Shown here: positions 1 to 8,355 of the stretch, in pieces
Numbering within the stretch: position 1 is the stretch's first letter
How the letters are laid out: the number at the start of each line of letters is the position of its first letter
DNA from: an uncultured Flavobacteriaceae bacterium
GTDB lineage: Bacteria; Bacteroidota; Bacteroidia; Flavobacteriales; Flavobacteriaceae
DNA length: 64,000 nt
Assembly: GCA_905182575.1 (NCBI GenBank)
Contig: CAJJCA010000013.1
Location: 1-64,000 of the forward strand
Direction: 5' to 3'
Position numbers and translations under genes: made by a program
The notes under the pieces: model-generated
The model's input: only the letters and a program-made list of their open reading frames with translations
Told to the model about the DNA's origin: nothing
Database searches by the model: none

Positions 1-1067
1 GAGAGGGATGCGCTTATCCTTTTTACTAGTGGTACTACGGGCTCGCCTAAAGGAGTAGTTACAACACATTCAAATATAGAAGCTCAAATTATTGCTTTGA
101 GTCAGGCTTGGGAATGGTCAAGTAAGGATCACATTCTAAATGTACTCCCTATGCATCATGTTCACGGAATAATAAATATTATGAGTTGTGCCCTATGGAA
201 CGGTGCATGCTGTGAATTTTTAGTTCGTTTCGATGCGAAAAAAGTATTTGAAGTATTTGCTAAACAGCAGGTCAATCTTTTTATGGCTGTACCCACAATT
301 TACTTTAAACTCATCTCCTATTGGAAAGAAATTGATCAAATTGAACAGAAAATAATTTCAGAAAATCTAAAAGCCTTTAGATTGATGGTTTCAGGATCTG
401 CAGCACTTCCTGTAAGCGTGTTAGAGGAATGGAAAAAAATAAGTAGCCATACTCTTTTAGAGCGTTATGGAATGACAGAAATGGGAATGGCAATCAGTAA
501 TCCTTATCAGAGGAAAGCGCAAACCAGGTTATATAGGCCAACCTTTACCTGGAGTTTCAATTCGTTTGGCTGATGAAAACAATCAAATTGTTAATCAAGG
601 GACTCAAGGTGAAATTCATATAAAAGGTGAAAACGTTTTTAAAGAATATTGGAATAAACCCCAAGAAACTGCAAATAGCTTTACCGAAGATGGTTGGTTC
701 AGATCGGGAGATATTGCAGTTTATCAAGAAGGGGCTTATAAGATTTTGGGCGCAATTCTGTCGATATCATAAAATCTGGTGGATACAAAATTTCTGCTCT
801 GGAAATTGAAGAAGTTCTTCGTTCACATCCTACAAATAAAAGACTGTGCTGTGGTTGGTATTCCTGACTTAGAGTGGGGAGAAATTATTGCTGCTGGTAT
901 TGTTCTAGTCCAATAAATCTATTGAGCTGAATGCATTAAAAACCTGGCTAAAAGCAAAGCTACCTGGATACAAAACTCCCAGGAAATATATAGAGTTAGA
1001 ACAACTCCCCAGAAACGTTATGGGAAAGGTGACCAAAAAAGAGTTGGTTACATTATTTAATAGTTAA
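1..1067 (+). CDS. matB: Malonyl-CoA synthetase (MatB/ACSF3-type acyl-CoA ligase), 5' truncated by window edge, four frame breaks
   Basis: An ANL-superfamily ligase that would activate malonate with ATP and CoA to malonyl-CoA. The first codons already carry the AMP-binding P-loop ([10 protein letters not shown]), so the N-terminal third lies outside the window. Downstream are a VLPMHHVHG stretch, the GSAALP segment, the ERYGMTE adenylate motif, the GDIA hinge and a C-terminal GKVTKKEL end. The HHVHG and [15 protein letters not shown] wording is that of the malonyl-CoA ligases rather than acetyl- or long-chain ligases. The frame changes near 520, 750, 838 and 911, but every segment reads on in family order, which points to sequence errors more than decay. 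MadL begins 10 bases after the stop, so the ligase is probably cotranscribed with the malonate carrier. The malonate assignment is inference from motifs plus this neighbour. Confidence 0.8.
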
Positions 1068-1077
1068 AAAAAGACAA

Positions 1078-1461
1078 ATGAAAATATATGGTGTGGCTCT
1101 ATTGTCAGCTTGCTTTTTAATAGGTAAACTGACAGGTCGTTTTTTAGGACAGCTTTTAAACATAAATAGTGATGTGGGTGGGGTTGGTTTTGCAATGTTT
1201 TTATTGATGACATCTAGTCTATATCTAAGAAAAAAAGGCTGGTGGGGTGAAGAATCTGATAGTGGAATTTGGTTTTGGAGTGCAATGTATATTCCCATTA
1301 TCGTGGCTATGGCGGCTTCATTAAATGTTAAAGCAGCCATGACAGGGGGTGCTTTAGCTTTACTTGCCGGACTTTGCGCTACAGTCGCAGGGCTACTTTT
1401 AGTTCCGGTAATTTCAAAAATTGGGAATCATTCGGAAAAAAACCAGGATGGAGATAACTAA
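1078..1461 (+). CDS. madL: Malonate transporter subunit MadL
   Basis: Small integral membrane subunit (127 aa) of the MadLM malonate:Na+ symporter. The sequence shows about four hydrophobic segments (around residues 5-22, 38-50, 68-84 and 88-110) with the MadL-typical glycine-rich start (LIGKLTGRFLGQLL) and a GVGFAMFLLM segment. The length matches the family (about 130 aa). It lies directly between a malonyl-CoA-ligase-like gene and MadM and overlaps MadM by 14 bases, so the two subunits are translationally coupled. An antisense ORF over the same region is a shadow. MadL is known only as a partner of MadM, and the neighbour supports this reading. Confidence 0.85.
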   Translation: MKIYGVALLSACFLIGKLTGRFLGQLLNINSDVGGVGFAMFLLMTSSLYLRKKGWWGEESDSGIWFWSAMYIPIIVAMAASLNVKAAMTGGALALLAGLCATVAGLLLVPVISKIGNHSEKNQDGDN

Positions 1462-2192
1462 TCAGATTATTGATAAAAACGGATTAATCTTTGCTTTCTT
1501 ATTGGTGGGAGGTATAATGCTGTTTGCTAAGCTTTTCTCAAAGAAAATTACAAATAACCGAATCCCAGATGTTGCCATTGCTATCTTATTTGGTTTAGGC
1601 TTAGCTTTTTTTGGAGAAAAAAAAGGATTAGCCGATATACCACTATTTTCTGGGTTAGCTATTTTAGGAGGTTCTATGTTTAGAGACTTTTCTGTTGTCG
1701 CAACTGCAATGGGTGCTGATCTCAATAAGATTAGACAAGCAGGCTTAGCAGGTGTAATATCCTTATTTGTAGGTGTTACAATATCATTTATTGTAGGGAG
1801 TTATCATAGCATTAAATATGGGATATTCTGACGCTGAAAGTCTGACTACAATTGGGGCAGGTGCTTGCACATATATTGTTGGTCCCATCACAGGTTCTGC
1901 TTTAGGTGTAAGCTCTAACGTGATCGCCATAAGTGTAGCGACTGGAGTAGTAAAAACTATTCTAACTACTATTCTCACCCCGCTAATAGCCAAGTTAATT
2001 AAATTGGACAACCCCCACTCAGCAGTAGTTTTCGGAGGGCTTATAGGCACTACCAGCGGTGTCGTTGCTGGGCTTGCTGCTACAGATGTTAAATTGGTTC
2101 CCTATGGGGCATTGACAGCAACTTTCTACACTGGACTTGGCTGCCTTCTTTGTCCTTCAATTTTCTATTTATTACTGAAATTTATTATCTAA
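1448..2192 (+). CDS. madM: Malonate transporter subunit MadM, one frame break near 1815
   Basis: Large subunit of the MadLM malonate:Na+ symporter, about 247 aa when the break is bridged, which is the normal family length. The start chosen is the ATG at 1448, inside the end of madL, because the protein then opens with the cytosolic MEITNQ leader before the first membrane helix. An upstream in-frame ATG at 1421 would only add madL-overlapping residues. Visible features are several membrane helices, the RIPDVAIAILFGLGLAFFG segment, the GGSMFRDFSV loop and, after the break, the GAGACTYIVGPITGSALG segment. The break lies at TATGGGATATTC and looks like a one-base error, because both halves are well conserved. 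Together with the upstream ligase this gives malonate import and activation. Confidence 0.85.
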
Positions 2193-2250
2193 GTACTGGT
2201 TATGAAATTTTTTCGCTTTGCTTTTAATTGTTCAAATATCACATCATGCT

Positions 2251-2877
2251 TTATATCCTTCTGCGCCAAATCTCATGCATCAGCTTGCCTTTACTATTTA
2301 ACCCTTTGTGATACCAATCGTCGTCTTTTTGTAAAAAATCAAAGGGCAACATCTTGCCAACTTTTGTGTTATCCCGAGAGAAATAATCGAGAGTTTCAAT
2401 GTATTCTCTATTTTGCGCAGAATAGGTTCCTCCACCCGATCCAATAAATCGCATTGACTCAATATCGAAGGCGGTCCATTGAAAATAACCATCCAACAAA
2501 AACTTTAATGTTTTTCTTGAGTCTGTAAGATTTCGCCTTTGTTCACCTTCAGCCTTAACGCGTCCAGCCATTAACCATTTTCCTTCAAGTACTTGAGATG
2601 ATTGGGATATATTTTTCCATGTCTTATTTAATGAATAACGAAATGAAGTTAAACTGTCAAGAGCATAGTTTGAATTAAATTCGAATGTAATATCTATACC
2701 ATTGGCAGTTTTGACATAATAACCCCCACGAGAAAGAACAAAAGCACCGTCAATTTTCATAAAAACAGTTTCAATAAGATAATTATCATCCATTAAAACA
2801 CGATGATTTTGACCGTCAACTGTAAAAGTAAACACTTGTGATAGTGAGAATATTATTGCTGGGGACAATAAGGGCAA
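2251..2877 (-). CDS. Conserved hypothetical secreted protein, probably incomplete at the N-terminus
   Basis: 208 aa from a TTG codon; no ATG is available upstream, and the reading frame before it is hydrophobic, so the real signal sequence may be lost or shifted. The C-terminal half has a recognisable but unnamed pattern (FQWTAFDIESMRFIGSGGGTY, then LDYFSRDNTKVG, then DDDWYHKG and HEIW), seen in small secreted proteins of marine Bacteroidota that look lipocalin-like. I cannot assign a reaction. Its 5' end lies 36 bp from the divergent LptB fragment, so the upstream junction of this gene may have been created by rearrangement. It is unrelated to the malonate genes, which converge on it with a gap of 58 bp. 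Confidence 0.5.
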   Translation of the reverse strand: MPLLSPAIIFSLSQVFTFTVDGQNHRVLMDDNYLIETVFMKIDGAFVLSRGGYYVKTANGIDITFEFNSNYALDSLTSFRYSLNKTWKNISQSSQVLEGKWLMAGRVKAEGEQRRNLTDSRKTLKFLLDGYFQWTAFDIESMRFIGSGGGTYSAQNREYIETLDYFSRDNTKVGKMLPFDFLQKDDDWYHKGLNSKGKLMHEIWRRRI

Positions 2878-2912
2878 ATCAAGAGTTAAAATGACACTCG
2901 AACCAACAAAAA

Positions 2913-3053
2913 ATGAATAGATTAAGTATAAAAAAAATTTCGAAATCCTATGATTCGAAAAAAATTGTTTCTAATGTCTCTATTGAAGTTAATACAGGAG
3001 AAGTTATTGGTTTGCTTGGCCCTAATGGGGCTGGTAAGACAACATGTTTCTAA
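2913..3053 (+). pseudogene. 5' fragment of lptB-like ABC ATPase, cut just after Walker A
   Basis: Forty-six codons with a normal ATG that read as the start of the LPS-export ATPase LptB: an [15 protein letters not shown] segment, then [18 protein letters not shown], then a stop. A complete LptB is about 240 aa with Walker B and the signature motif, and none of these follows; the next bases are the leader of the metallophosphoesterase. The residue after GKTT is Cys, as usual in proteobacterial LptB, whereas flavobacterial LptB usually has Ser there (from memory). This is a displaced gene fragment, not a working gene. Confidence 0.7.
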
Positions 3054-3085
3054 ATTTGTGTCGATTAATTTTTGTAATTTTAAAT

Positions 3086-3970
3086 ATGAAAAAAAATATT
3101 CAAATTTATTTTTTATTCTTTTTCTTATAAAAGTAAATGCTCAAAATAAATTACAATTACAAAAAATAAATTCTGAAAATAAGCCATGGACTTATGAAAG
3201 GGCAAATGATCATAAAAACAAATTTAATTTTGTAGTTGTTGCCGATAGAACTGGAGGTGAACGAAAAGGGGTTTGGCAAAAAGGAATAGAAAAAATTAAT
3301 CTAATACAGCCAGCTTTCGTTGTTAGTGTAGGAGATTTAATTAATGGTTATACTGAAGATCTTGAAACGATTGAGGCTGAATGGCAAGAATTTAATTCGT
3401 TTATAAAAAAACTTGAAATGCCGTTTTTTTATGTTGCTGGAAACCACGACTACACTAATGAAGTAATGGGAAATGAGTGGTTTAAAAGATTCGGTACGGA
3501 CTACTATCATTTTTTATATAAAAATGTATTATTTATTTGCTTGAATTCAGAATATGGCCATACAGCTACAAAAAATCCTGACTTAGGAGAGGATCAAGTT
3601 AAATTTGTAAAAAAAATTCTTAAAAAAAATGCAAATGTTGATTGGACAATGATATTCATGCACAAACACCATTATTGCAATAACTAATATTTTAGATTGG
3701 TTAAAAATTGAAAATCTTCTTAAAGAAACAAAACACAGTGTATTCACTGGTCACCATCATAATTATAAATTATATGAAAGAAATAAAAACGATTATTTTG
3801 TTTTAGCAACAATGGGAGGTGGGAGTAAATTAAGAGGTAATGAATATGGTGAATTCGATCATTTTATGTTCATTACAATGACTGAAAAAGGACCTTATTT
3901 TACAAATCTAATGCTAGATGGAATTGAAGATAAAAATATTAGAAAAGAAAAAACCTCCACTAGCTTTTAA
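3086..3970 (+). CDS. Secreted calcineurin-like metallophosphoesterase, two frame breaks
   Basis: Predicted exported phosphoesterase. The ATG at 3086 starts a signal peptide (MKKNIQIYFLFFF) that continues after a one-base slip near 3127 into IKVNAQ, a typical cleavage site. Metal-binding motifs appear in order: VVADRTGG (the usual D-x-H block is changed to D-R-T, as in a subgroup of marine Bacteroidota enzymes), SVGDLINGY, AGNHD, the MHKHH histidines and, after a second slip near 3675, TGHHHNY. The C-terminal end continues to a stop at 3970, giving a normal length of about 290 aa. The substrate is unknown. The gene follows the LptB fragment directly, so its original promoter may be disturbed. 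Confidence 0.75.
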
Positions 3971-3986
3971 ATAAAATATCATAGTC

Positions 3987-4103
3987 CACATTTTTAGCTC
4001 GCTAAGTATTGCCGCTTCATCAGTCCAAGCTAGGTCATCAATTGGCTGGATAGAGTGGAAGAATAAATCTGGAGAAATACTTGATCAATTAAAAAGAAAG
4101 TGA
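3987..4103 (+). pseudogene. C-terminal fragment of a DUF4357-type protein
   Basis: Thirty-eight codons without a start that read like the end of the DUF4357 domain: a serine/alanine stretch (SLSIAASSVQARSS) followed by GWIEWKNKSGEILDQL and a stop. DUF4357 is normally a C-terminal tail on GIY-YIG nuclease-like or methyltransferase-like proteins. Nothing upstream belongs to it; the frame begins 17 bases after the phosphoesterase stop. I read it as a stranded gene end. Confidence 0.45.
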
Positions 4104-4151
4104 AAATCCTCGATTTAAGGAGGGCATCCGGATAGTCTAATTTTTAAATAA

Positions 4152-4331
4152 ATGAAAAAGTTCTTCGAAGATTTTAAAAAGAATTTAGCTGATATTCCTG
4201 CAAAAGTAGAACAAGCTAGCAAAGGTAAATTTATCGCACTGTTAGTTGGGCTTTTATTGATGCCAGCAGGAACATTTTTATGCCTTATAGCCCTTTATTT
4301 TAAGTTCAGAAATTACTTCAACAAAGTGTGA
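4152..4331 (+). CDS. Small membrane protein (59 aa), possibly cut short by a stop
   Basis: ATG at 4152 opens a 59-residue protein with a charged amphipathic start (MKKFFEDFKKNLADIP) and one long hydrophobic helix (FIALLVGLLLMPAGTFLCLIA). It is too short for routine ORF calling. A degenerate inverted copy at 6246-6487 continues past the point of the TGA here with a GHKLVSIGAKILK ending. Bases after the TGA in this copy still read HKLVSITAKIS in the same frame, so the TGA at 4329 may be a recent mutation of a GGN codon and the original protein about 72 aa. Function unknown. Confidence 0.5.
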   Translation: MKKFFEDFKKNLADIPAKVEQASKGKFIALLVGLLLMPAGTFLCLIALYFKFRNYFNKV

Positions 4332-4494
4332 CATAAACTTGTTTCCATTACAGCTAAAATAAGCTCTCTAAAGCTGGATTAGGAAGATTAGTTATATGAT
4401 AGACGTGTAAATGTATTTGTTATGTTGCATAGTTTTTAAAAGTAATTTGGTACTTTGGTAATATGAAGATTTCTAAATTCTATTTGTTTTTTAC

Positions 4495-4565
4495 TCAATT
4501 TGTATGCAACGCGTAGAACCTTACCAGGACTTGACATACTACAAATTCTTTTGAGAAAAAGAAAT
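4495..4565 (+). pseudogene. 16S rRNA-like fragment (region around E. coli position 960-1010)
   Basis: The stretch contains GCAACGCGTAGAACCTTACC followed by AGGACTTGACATACTAC, which is the universally conserved 16S segment around the 970 loop with very few differences from E. coli. No other rRNA sequence surrounds it, so it is an isolated piece of about 70 bp. The Flavobacteria form of this segment normally reads ATACGCGAGGAACCTTACC; the piece here is closer to the cyanobacterial/plastid and proteobacterial form. Orientation is plus. Confidence 0.65.
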
Positions 4566-4584
4566 AAATTACTATTTTAGTCTT

Positions 4585-4942
4585 ATGAAAAAACTAAATT
4601 TATACATATATCATTCTCCTGGTCTTTACTAATTGTAATTCAAAGGCAAAGAAGGAGAGCTATACTATTGATTACCTCAAGTCAAACAAATGGTGCACAA
4701 CGGAAGATGCTTTTCAAAGGTGTTGTGAATTTAATGATAATGAAATGAAGGTTACAAAGAACGGTCAACCTGAAGCCTCTCTTAATGTTGTATTTGAGCA
4801 AAAAAATGACAGTTAATTATCGTTAAGAATCGATGAATTTAAAAATAACTTTAAAATGAAATCGTTAGACACTTTGTATTTATCTTTAGGTGATGAAGTT
4901 GAAATGTTTAAAAAACTTTATAGAGTAAAACAGAAGTTGTAA
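4585..4942 (+). CDS. Small hypothetical lipoprotein-like gene, broken
   Basis: ATG at 4585 (MKKLNLYI) leads, after a frame slip near 4612, into ILVFTNCNSKAKKES, a lipobox-like end of a signal peptide, then a hydrophilic body (YLKSNKWCTTEDAFQRCCEF) and a second half after an in-frame TAA at 4814. The final segment (MKSLDTLYLSLGDEVEMFKKL) ends at 4942. No family recognised. Degenerate echoes of its last third occur at about 5717-5760 and 5952-6010, which suggests local duplication followed by decay. Whether the gene is alive cannot be decided from this sequence. Confidence 0.4.
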
Positions 4943-5155
4943 TTCCAAATTCAAGTTCAGTGAAAATATTACACTTATCATTGTTTCATTGTTTCTTGAA
5001 TTTACTATATAGCCACTTATAGTAACTTTTTCTTCCTGACCTGATAAATAGAATCCAAATAGAAAGAATAGTTAGAGTGGGTTTTTAATAATTGATTTAT
5101 TTCTCATCTCTAATTAGAACACTCCAATGAGTTTCTTAAATATTTCATCTCCAGG

Positions 5156-5455
5156 TTGAAAGAAATACAAAGTTCTCAACAATTTGAATACAAGGTATTG
5201 TCTACTATAGAATCTGTAGTAAAGACCAAGAAAATTGGTCTTGGTGGATTAATTGCTGAAAGATCAAGAATGATTTCTGAGGCAGAGCCCCTTGATTATA
5301 AAGAAACTACCACATTAAGATTAGCGGATCAAGAAGAAGAAAAACAACTTATGCTAAGAGGCTCGCCTAATTTTCAGAACTATAATTTTGATATAACCAA
5401 ATATTTTGAATTACAAAAAATAATCAATAATCAATTATTTAAGATTAAATTTTAA
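5156..5455 (+). CDS. Hypothetical ORF (99 aa), no family recognised
   Basis: An open frame from a TTG codon with protein-like composition: charged, with KTKKIGLGGLIAERSRM and LRLADQEEEKQLMLRG segments and an amphipathic C-terminus. There is no signal peptide or membrane helix and no clear ribosome binding site. It stands alone in a stretch dominated by remnants, so it may be the 3' part of a lost gene. I do not recognise a function. Confidence 0.3.
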   Translation: MKEIQSSQQFEYKVLSTIESVVKTKKIGLGGLIAERSRMISEAEPLDYKETTTLRLADQEEEKQLMLRGSPNFQNYNFDITKYFELQKIINNQLFKIKF

Positions 5456-6245
5456 AACCAGTGAACAAGTTTCAGGTTTAAACTTTGTTATCTGGGAATA
5501 AGTATATCCTCTAATAAATAATTATATTATACACTAAAAACAAATTTGATAAACCAATAAATCTCCATTGTAATCTTGAATTAATTCCAAAGTTTTCTGA
5601 CTGACTGCTAAATTGAATCAATGTACTCCAATATTAAGCTTTTGTATTCGAACAAGTAAAAGTGATAGTCTAATAGCCATTAAGTATCTTGTTTACCATC
5701 CACGAATGGTTTTATTAGAATGAAATCATTAGACACCTTGAGCATTCAAGATGGAGCTAAACAAAGACAAATCTGCAGTTGGTCTCATCTCTGATATTTC
5801 TCCCACCTGATACCCTTTTATTGGTTTGCTTTAAAAATAAACACAACCAGAAGAACGGTAAAGACAACAAATAAAATTTTAATAATTAGCATCTTGACAA
5901 GATTTTAAATTACAAGTTCACATAACTTATTCATTTTTAATTATTTATAAGGTAGCGAAAAAAAATGAAGATTTTGTTAGAGTAAAACAGACTCCACCAA
6001 AGAAGAGTTAAATTACCATCTGAAGATTCCTCTCGATTCTATTTGCTCACTCCGTGTTACTAGTTACTTCTTACTGTCGTAGGTATTGTATTTATTATGG
6101 AAATATTTTTTTTGGTTTGTCGCTGTATGACCTGTATTTTTTTTCCGAAACCATATTAAATCAGTTAAGATTAGCTAACTAAGACTGCAACGATTCGATA
6201 GAGGTAAAACTGCATATTTGTGCTAGTAGGTATTTCAGCACCATA
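5456..6245. other. Non-coding stretch with degenerate gene echoes
   Basis: No gene is supported. Two short plus-strand pieces (about 5717-5760 and 5952-6010) are diverged copies of the end of the small lipoprotein gene at 4855-4942; the words ATGAAATCATTAGACACCTT and TTAGAGTAAAACAGA are shared with small changes. The rest is AT-rich and stop-dense in all frames. Confidence 0.5.
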
Positions 6246-6487
6246 TTATTTTAATATTTTAGCTCCAATGGAAACAAGTTTATGCCCCACTTTGTTGAAG
6301 CCATTGCCATAACAACTTAGAACCATGAAATATATCCGAAGAACCCCATAATTCTTGAAGTTATTTGATCAGCACCTGAGATTACAACTGTATCACAGCG
6401 CAATAAAGTTATCCTTGCTAGCTTGTTCTGCTTTTTAGGTATATCAGCTACATTCTTTTTAAAATTGTCTAAGAACTTTATTCATTT
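6246..6487 (-). pseudogene. Degenerate inverted copy of the 4152 small membrane protein gene
   Basis: Read on the minus strand, 6487-6395 matches the start of the gene at 4152 (FKKN-ADIP and the bases around AGAACAAGCTAGCAA). The other end, 6304-6246, matches the bases around its stop (CTTCAACAAAGTG, CATAAACTTGTTTCCATT, AGCTAAAATA). The middle is unrelated and lacks the hydrophobic helix. The pair forms an inverted repeat about 2 kb apart. The copy keeps GGG where the 4152 gene has TGA, giving a longer predicted C-terminus. Confidence 0.6.
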
Positions 6488-6494
6488 AATTAAG

Positions 6495-6794
6495 TTAGAT
6501 AAAATATAGAAGTAAATAACAAGATTAATAAAGTGTAAAAGCGCAATGAATCAATGTACCCCAATTTTTATTTCTTTTACTAATGAAATAATTTGTCCTT
6601 GCTATAGCATAAAACCCTAGAGTTAAATAAAGACCAATTAGCAATTCATTTAAACTATAATCTTCCATAACTATTTTTTTCCCAAAATTCTTTTAGTTTT
6701 TCCATGCCATAAAGTTATGGATAAATCGATGCCACTTCGTTGATGGTGAAAGAAAATATTGATAGTTCGATCAGACCTTTTGTCACACCTCGAT
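6495..6794. other. No gene; weak remnant of a metallopeptidase-like end
   Basis: No supported ORF. On the minus strand around 6660-6710 a short piece reads KLKEFWEKNS-like, similar to the NLYNFWEAQMEKG end region of the metallopeptidase-like gene at 7016-8120. It may be a second decayed copy of that 3' part. Confidence 0.3.
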
Positions 6795-6967
6795 AGATTG
6801 TCCCTGAAATAGAATGCCTAAAGAGATTCCTTTAAAACCATCATCCGAATCTCCTCTTTCAAGTAGTTTTGCTGCATCTGCAACAGTTTGAAAACCATTT
6901 TTTTTTGGTTTGAGAAAATAAAAACCAAGGGAATGATAAGTATTAAAACCAAACTCTTATTAAACAT
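6795..6967 (-). pseudogene. 5' fragment of outer-membrane barrel gene (paralogue of 49410-50103)
   Basis: From ATG at 6967 the minus strand encodes a signal peptide (MFNKSLVLILIIPLV) and the start of a mature protein (NGFQTVADAAKLLERGD, then DDGFKGISLGILFQGQ). It is nearly identical in bases to the start of the complete barrel gene at 50103-49932. It then ends abruptly at 6795, and the following bases (6720-6794) do not continue the barrel. With the metallopeptidase end at 7016-7062 it forms a block of about 270 bp shared with 49932-50206. Confidence 0.75.
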
Positions 6968-7015
6968 AATAAGATGGGTTTTTGATATTATTTGTAAATT
7001 TTATTTTATTAAAAT

Positions 7016-8120
7016 CTAATCAAGAAACAGTGGCAAGTCTTCACCTACTTCACTAGAAGCTTGCTTCATTCTTGGTAAAGTGTATTGATTCAAAGCTTTT
7101 TTTACTAAAAATCACCAATAGTTATCGTCCCTTTTCCATTTGTGCTTCCCAAAAATTATATAAATTATTTTCGTTAGATCCAATTTTACCATAATCTATA
7201 GCTGCATTGTCTAAAATCGTCCATTCTTCATCGGAAAGATCAGAAGGTGTTATTGCTAGGACAAGAGCTCTAAAATCTTTTTGAGAATCTAGATGTGATG
7301 GAATTCTCTTTCCTAGCGTGGATTCAATAGAAGACTGTGTATATGAAGTTTTTAACGCTGAATTAAATGTTAATTTTGTTTCCGATGGTTCCCAAGATGT
7401 AATATTCTTAAATAAGTCAAAGGTATTAACTGAACTGAGGGGAATCATTCCCATTAAATAAAGTTCAAACTCATTAAATGGCACACTATTTCCACCGTTT
7501 GCAAATGCACCAAATGCTTCTACTGTATATTGAATTAGAGCCTCCATGATCTCTTAATGTACTTTGGTCAAACCCGCCCAATTGTCCTTTAGTACTCCCC
7601 CCTGAGTAAAGCCCCAGTGACCGCCCATTGTAGTTGGAATCGCATTATTGGCCCAATTGTGCATCATTTCATGTAACATTGGACCCCTAGTTATGCCTTC
7701 GAAGTGATACATTTGAATAATACTCTTTAGCTTTCCTTGTGACCCATATTTCGAACTATTATCATATATGTTTTTTCCTATTCCGTTGGTTTCGTTTTTT
7801 ATCAACATATTTACTCCCCAAGGCTGTCCCGCTGGAGGCTCTATTTCATTCAATACGAGAATTACAAAATCATAATCATCCTTAAATTTTTTGTAGACAT
7901 CTTTAAGTAGATCATACAATTTTTCCCCACTTGATCCTCTAAATTCTTCATTTTTCACATATGATTTATATTCCTCTGAAGACATTTTTATTGATGCAAC
8001 TCTTTTATTCGAGTGAATTTTTATTTCATGAGAGTTTGTATTCTCATCAATAACATGATTATACTTAAGTTCAGGATTATCATCTTTTTCAAAATTATAT
8101 TTTTGTCGGAAACAAAACAA
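7016..8120 (-). CDS. Zinc-metallopeptidase-like secreted protein, several frame breaks
   Basis: A single gene pieced together from three frames. The N-terminal part has no ATG; a hydrophobic SLFLFC-like end precedes the mature region, so the signal peptide is damaged or shifted. The core has an HEMMHNWAN zinc-binding motif (HExxH type) followed by GGHWGFTQGG, then after a slip near 7580 the segment LGGFDQ and VEAFGAFANGG, FNEFELYLMGMIP. The apparent stop at 7122 is probably a slip: the next bases read GTITIGDF and then KKALNQYTLPRMKQ and a GEDLPLFLD end at 7016. Its last 15 codons recur at 50161-50206 and a weaker C-terminal copy at 53305-53390. The HExxH motif is seen; peptidase activity is inference. 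Confidence 0.6.
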
Positions 8121-8355
8121 AAAAAGACTTTAAATCACCTCAAATCTATAACGGCTGAAAGCAATTATATATTATTACCTATATTTAAACAAATTAAGAA
8201 TAAAAAAACCCACCGTTAGTCTTCCACCATTCCATCTGCTGTTCTCCAAGTTTGGTGCTAAAATCAATTGATAGTCTGCTCAACTAACTAAATCATCAGT
8301 TCCTGTACCTAAATATGCATTGCTAGTTAATAATTTTGAGTGATTATTTAATTTT
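8121..8355. other. Intergenic; short minus-strand remnant
   Basis: No complete gene. Minus-strand bases around 8215-8330 read like the end of a protein (LLTSNAYLGTGTDDLVS, then NLENSRWNGGRLTVG) interrupted by a stop. I do not recognise it. Confidence 0.3.

Noticed and set aside
1053-1725. Minus-strand ORFs over madL/madM
   Set aside because: Shadows of the plus-strand membrane protein genes.
2202-2447. Plus-strand ORF of 81 aa
   Set aside because: It lies antisense to the secreted protein gene at 2251-2877, has Cys/His-rich random composition and no recognisable start context.
4585-4942. Functional small lipoprotein gene
   Set aside because: Kept only as a low-confidence CDS because it has a frame slip and an in-frame TAA, and decayed partial copies lie nearby.
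6240-6400. MarC-like transporter fragment (GADQITSRIMGFF) in the middle of the inverted copy
   Set aside because: The similarity is short and from memory only; not enough to name a family.
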